Shown in pieces: positions 6,500 through 6,562 of a stretch of 6,562 nucleotides of DNA. The position numbers were made by a program, and so were the translations under genes. Below the pieces are notes generated by a model. It made no database searches, had not been told where the DNA came from, and was given only the letters and a program-made list of their open reading frames with translations. The DNA lies in the NCBI GenBank assembly GCA_016938155.1, contig JAFGVF010000001.1, positions 1 to 6,562 on the forward strand, written 5' to 3'. Position 1 is the first letter of the stretch. Each line of letters starts with the position of its first letter. The stretch comes from Candidatus Cloacimonadota bacterium (GTDB lineage: Bacteria; Cloacimonadota; Cloacimonadia; Cloacimonadales; JAFGVF01).

Positions 6500-6536
6500 A
6501 GACCTTTCAAATGGTCACAGACCTTTGAAATGGTCT
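6500..6536 (+). repeat. Nested direct and inverted repeat; possible terminator or dispersed palindromic element
   Basis: Two 18-base copies (6500-6517 and 6519-6536) of AGACCTTTsAAATGGTCw are offset by 19 nt and differ only at position 9 (C/G) and the last base. The C/G difference makes the copies complementary. The whole unit folds into one hairpin: AGACC/GGTCT (5 bp), TTTCAAA/TTTGAAA (7 bp) and GGTC/GACC (4 bp), with a single bulged T on each arm and an ACA loop. It starts two bases after the permease stop codon (TAA, 6495-6497). No U-tract follows, so it is not a classical intrinsic terminator. Confidence 0.75.
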
Positions 6537-6562
6537 GATCAGATATATCATTCCCGCCCCAA

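Noticed and set aside
1..6562. tRNA, rRNA, CRISPR array, insertion sequence or selA/B/C/D genes
   Set aside because: No cloverleaf-like segments, spaced identical repeats, transposase reading frames or terminal inverted repeats were seen by eye. The selenocysteine machinery, if present, is elsewhere in the genome.

Overview
The window reads as a moderately AT-rich bacterial chromosome. The best clue to the host is the large surface protein at 3161-5029, which ends in an APNPF...YNLKGQ...W(N/D)GTD...GVYFYR...K module. This is the FlgD-like/type A C-terminal sorting domain used by type IX (Por) secretion in the Bacteroidota/FCB assemblage. Shine-Dalgarno sites and sigma70-like promoters are visible, so a non-Bacteroidetes FCB lineage such as Cloacimonadota is my best guess. 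This is inference, not proof.

Layout. On the minus strand, reading from 2884 down to 1, lies a tight operon. It starts with a membrane-anchored divergent polysaccharide deacetylase-like protein whose metal-site residues look lost, followed 9 nt later by undecaprenyl-diphosphatase UppP. UppP is coupled by a TAATG overlap to holA, the DNA polymerase III delta subunit, which runs off the left edge of the window. Positions 2885-3160 are a divergent promoter region. On the plus strand, 3161-5029 encodes an exported multidomain protein and is followed by a strong hairpin terminator. Then comes an ArsB/NhaD-type permease (5088-6497), and the window ends in an elaborate palindromic repeat.

The main discovery is at 3260-3262. 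The surface-protein gene reads through an in-frame TGA exactly where an Omp28-like thioredoxin fold should have the first cysteine of its CxxC motif (W-TGA-G-Y-C-P). A hairpin 20-35 nt downstream carries an AGGUCU apical loop, which from memory is the same loop sequence as the E. coli fdhF SECIS element. The simplest reading is a selenocysteine codon. The gene would then encode a 622-residue secreted, surface-sorted selenoprotein with a UxxC active site. An ordinary gene caller would miss this and start at the downstream TTG (3329), losing the RBS, signal peptide and active site.

Other points of interest are the apparent pseudoenzyme state of the deacetylase-like protein, a permease start lying only 12 nt downstream of the terminator hairpin with no visible Shine-Dalgarno, and the nested direct/inverted repeat at 6500-6536. 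No RNA genes, CRISPR arrays, insertion sequences or selenocysteine machinery genes are visible in this window.
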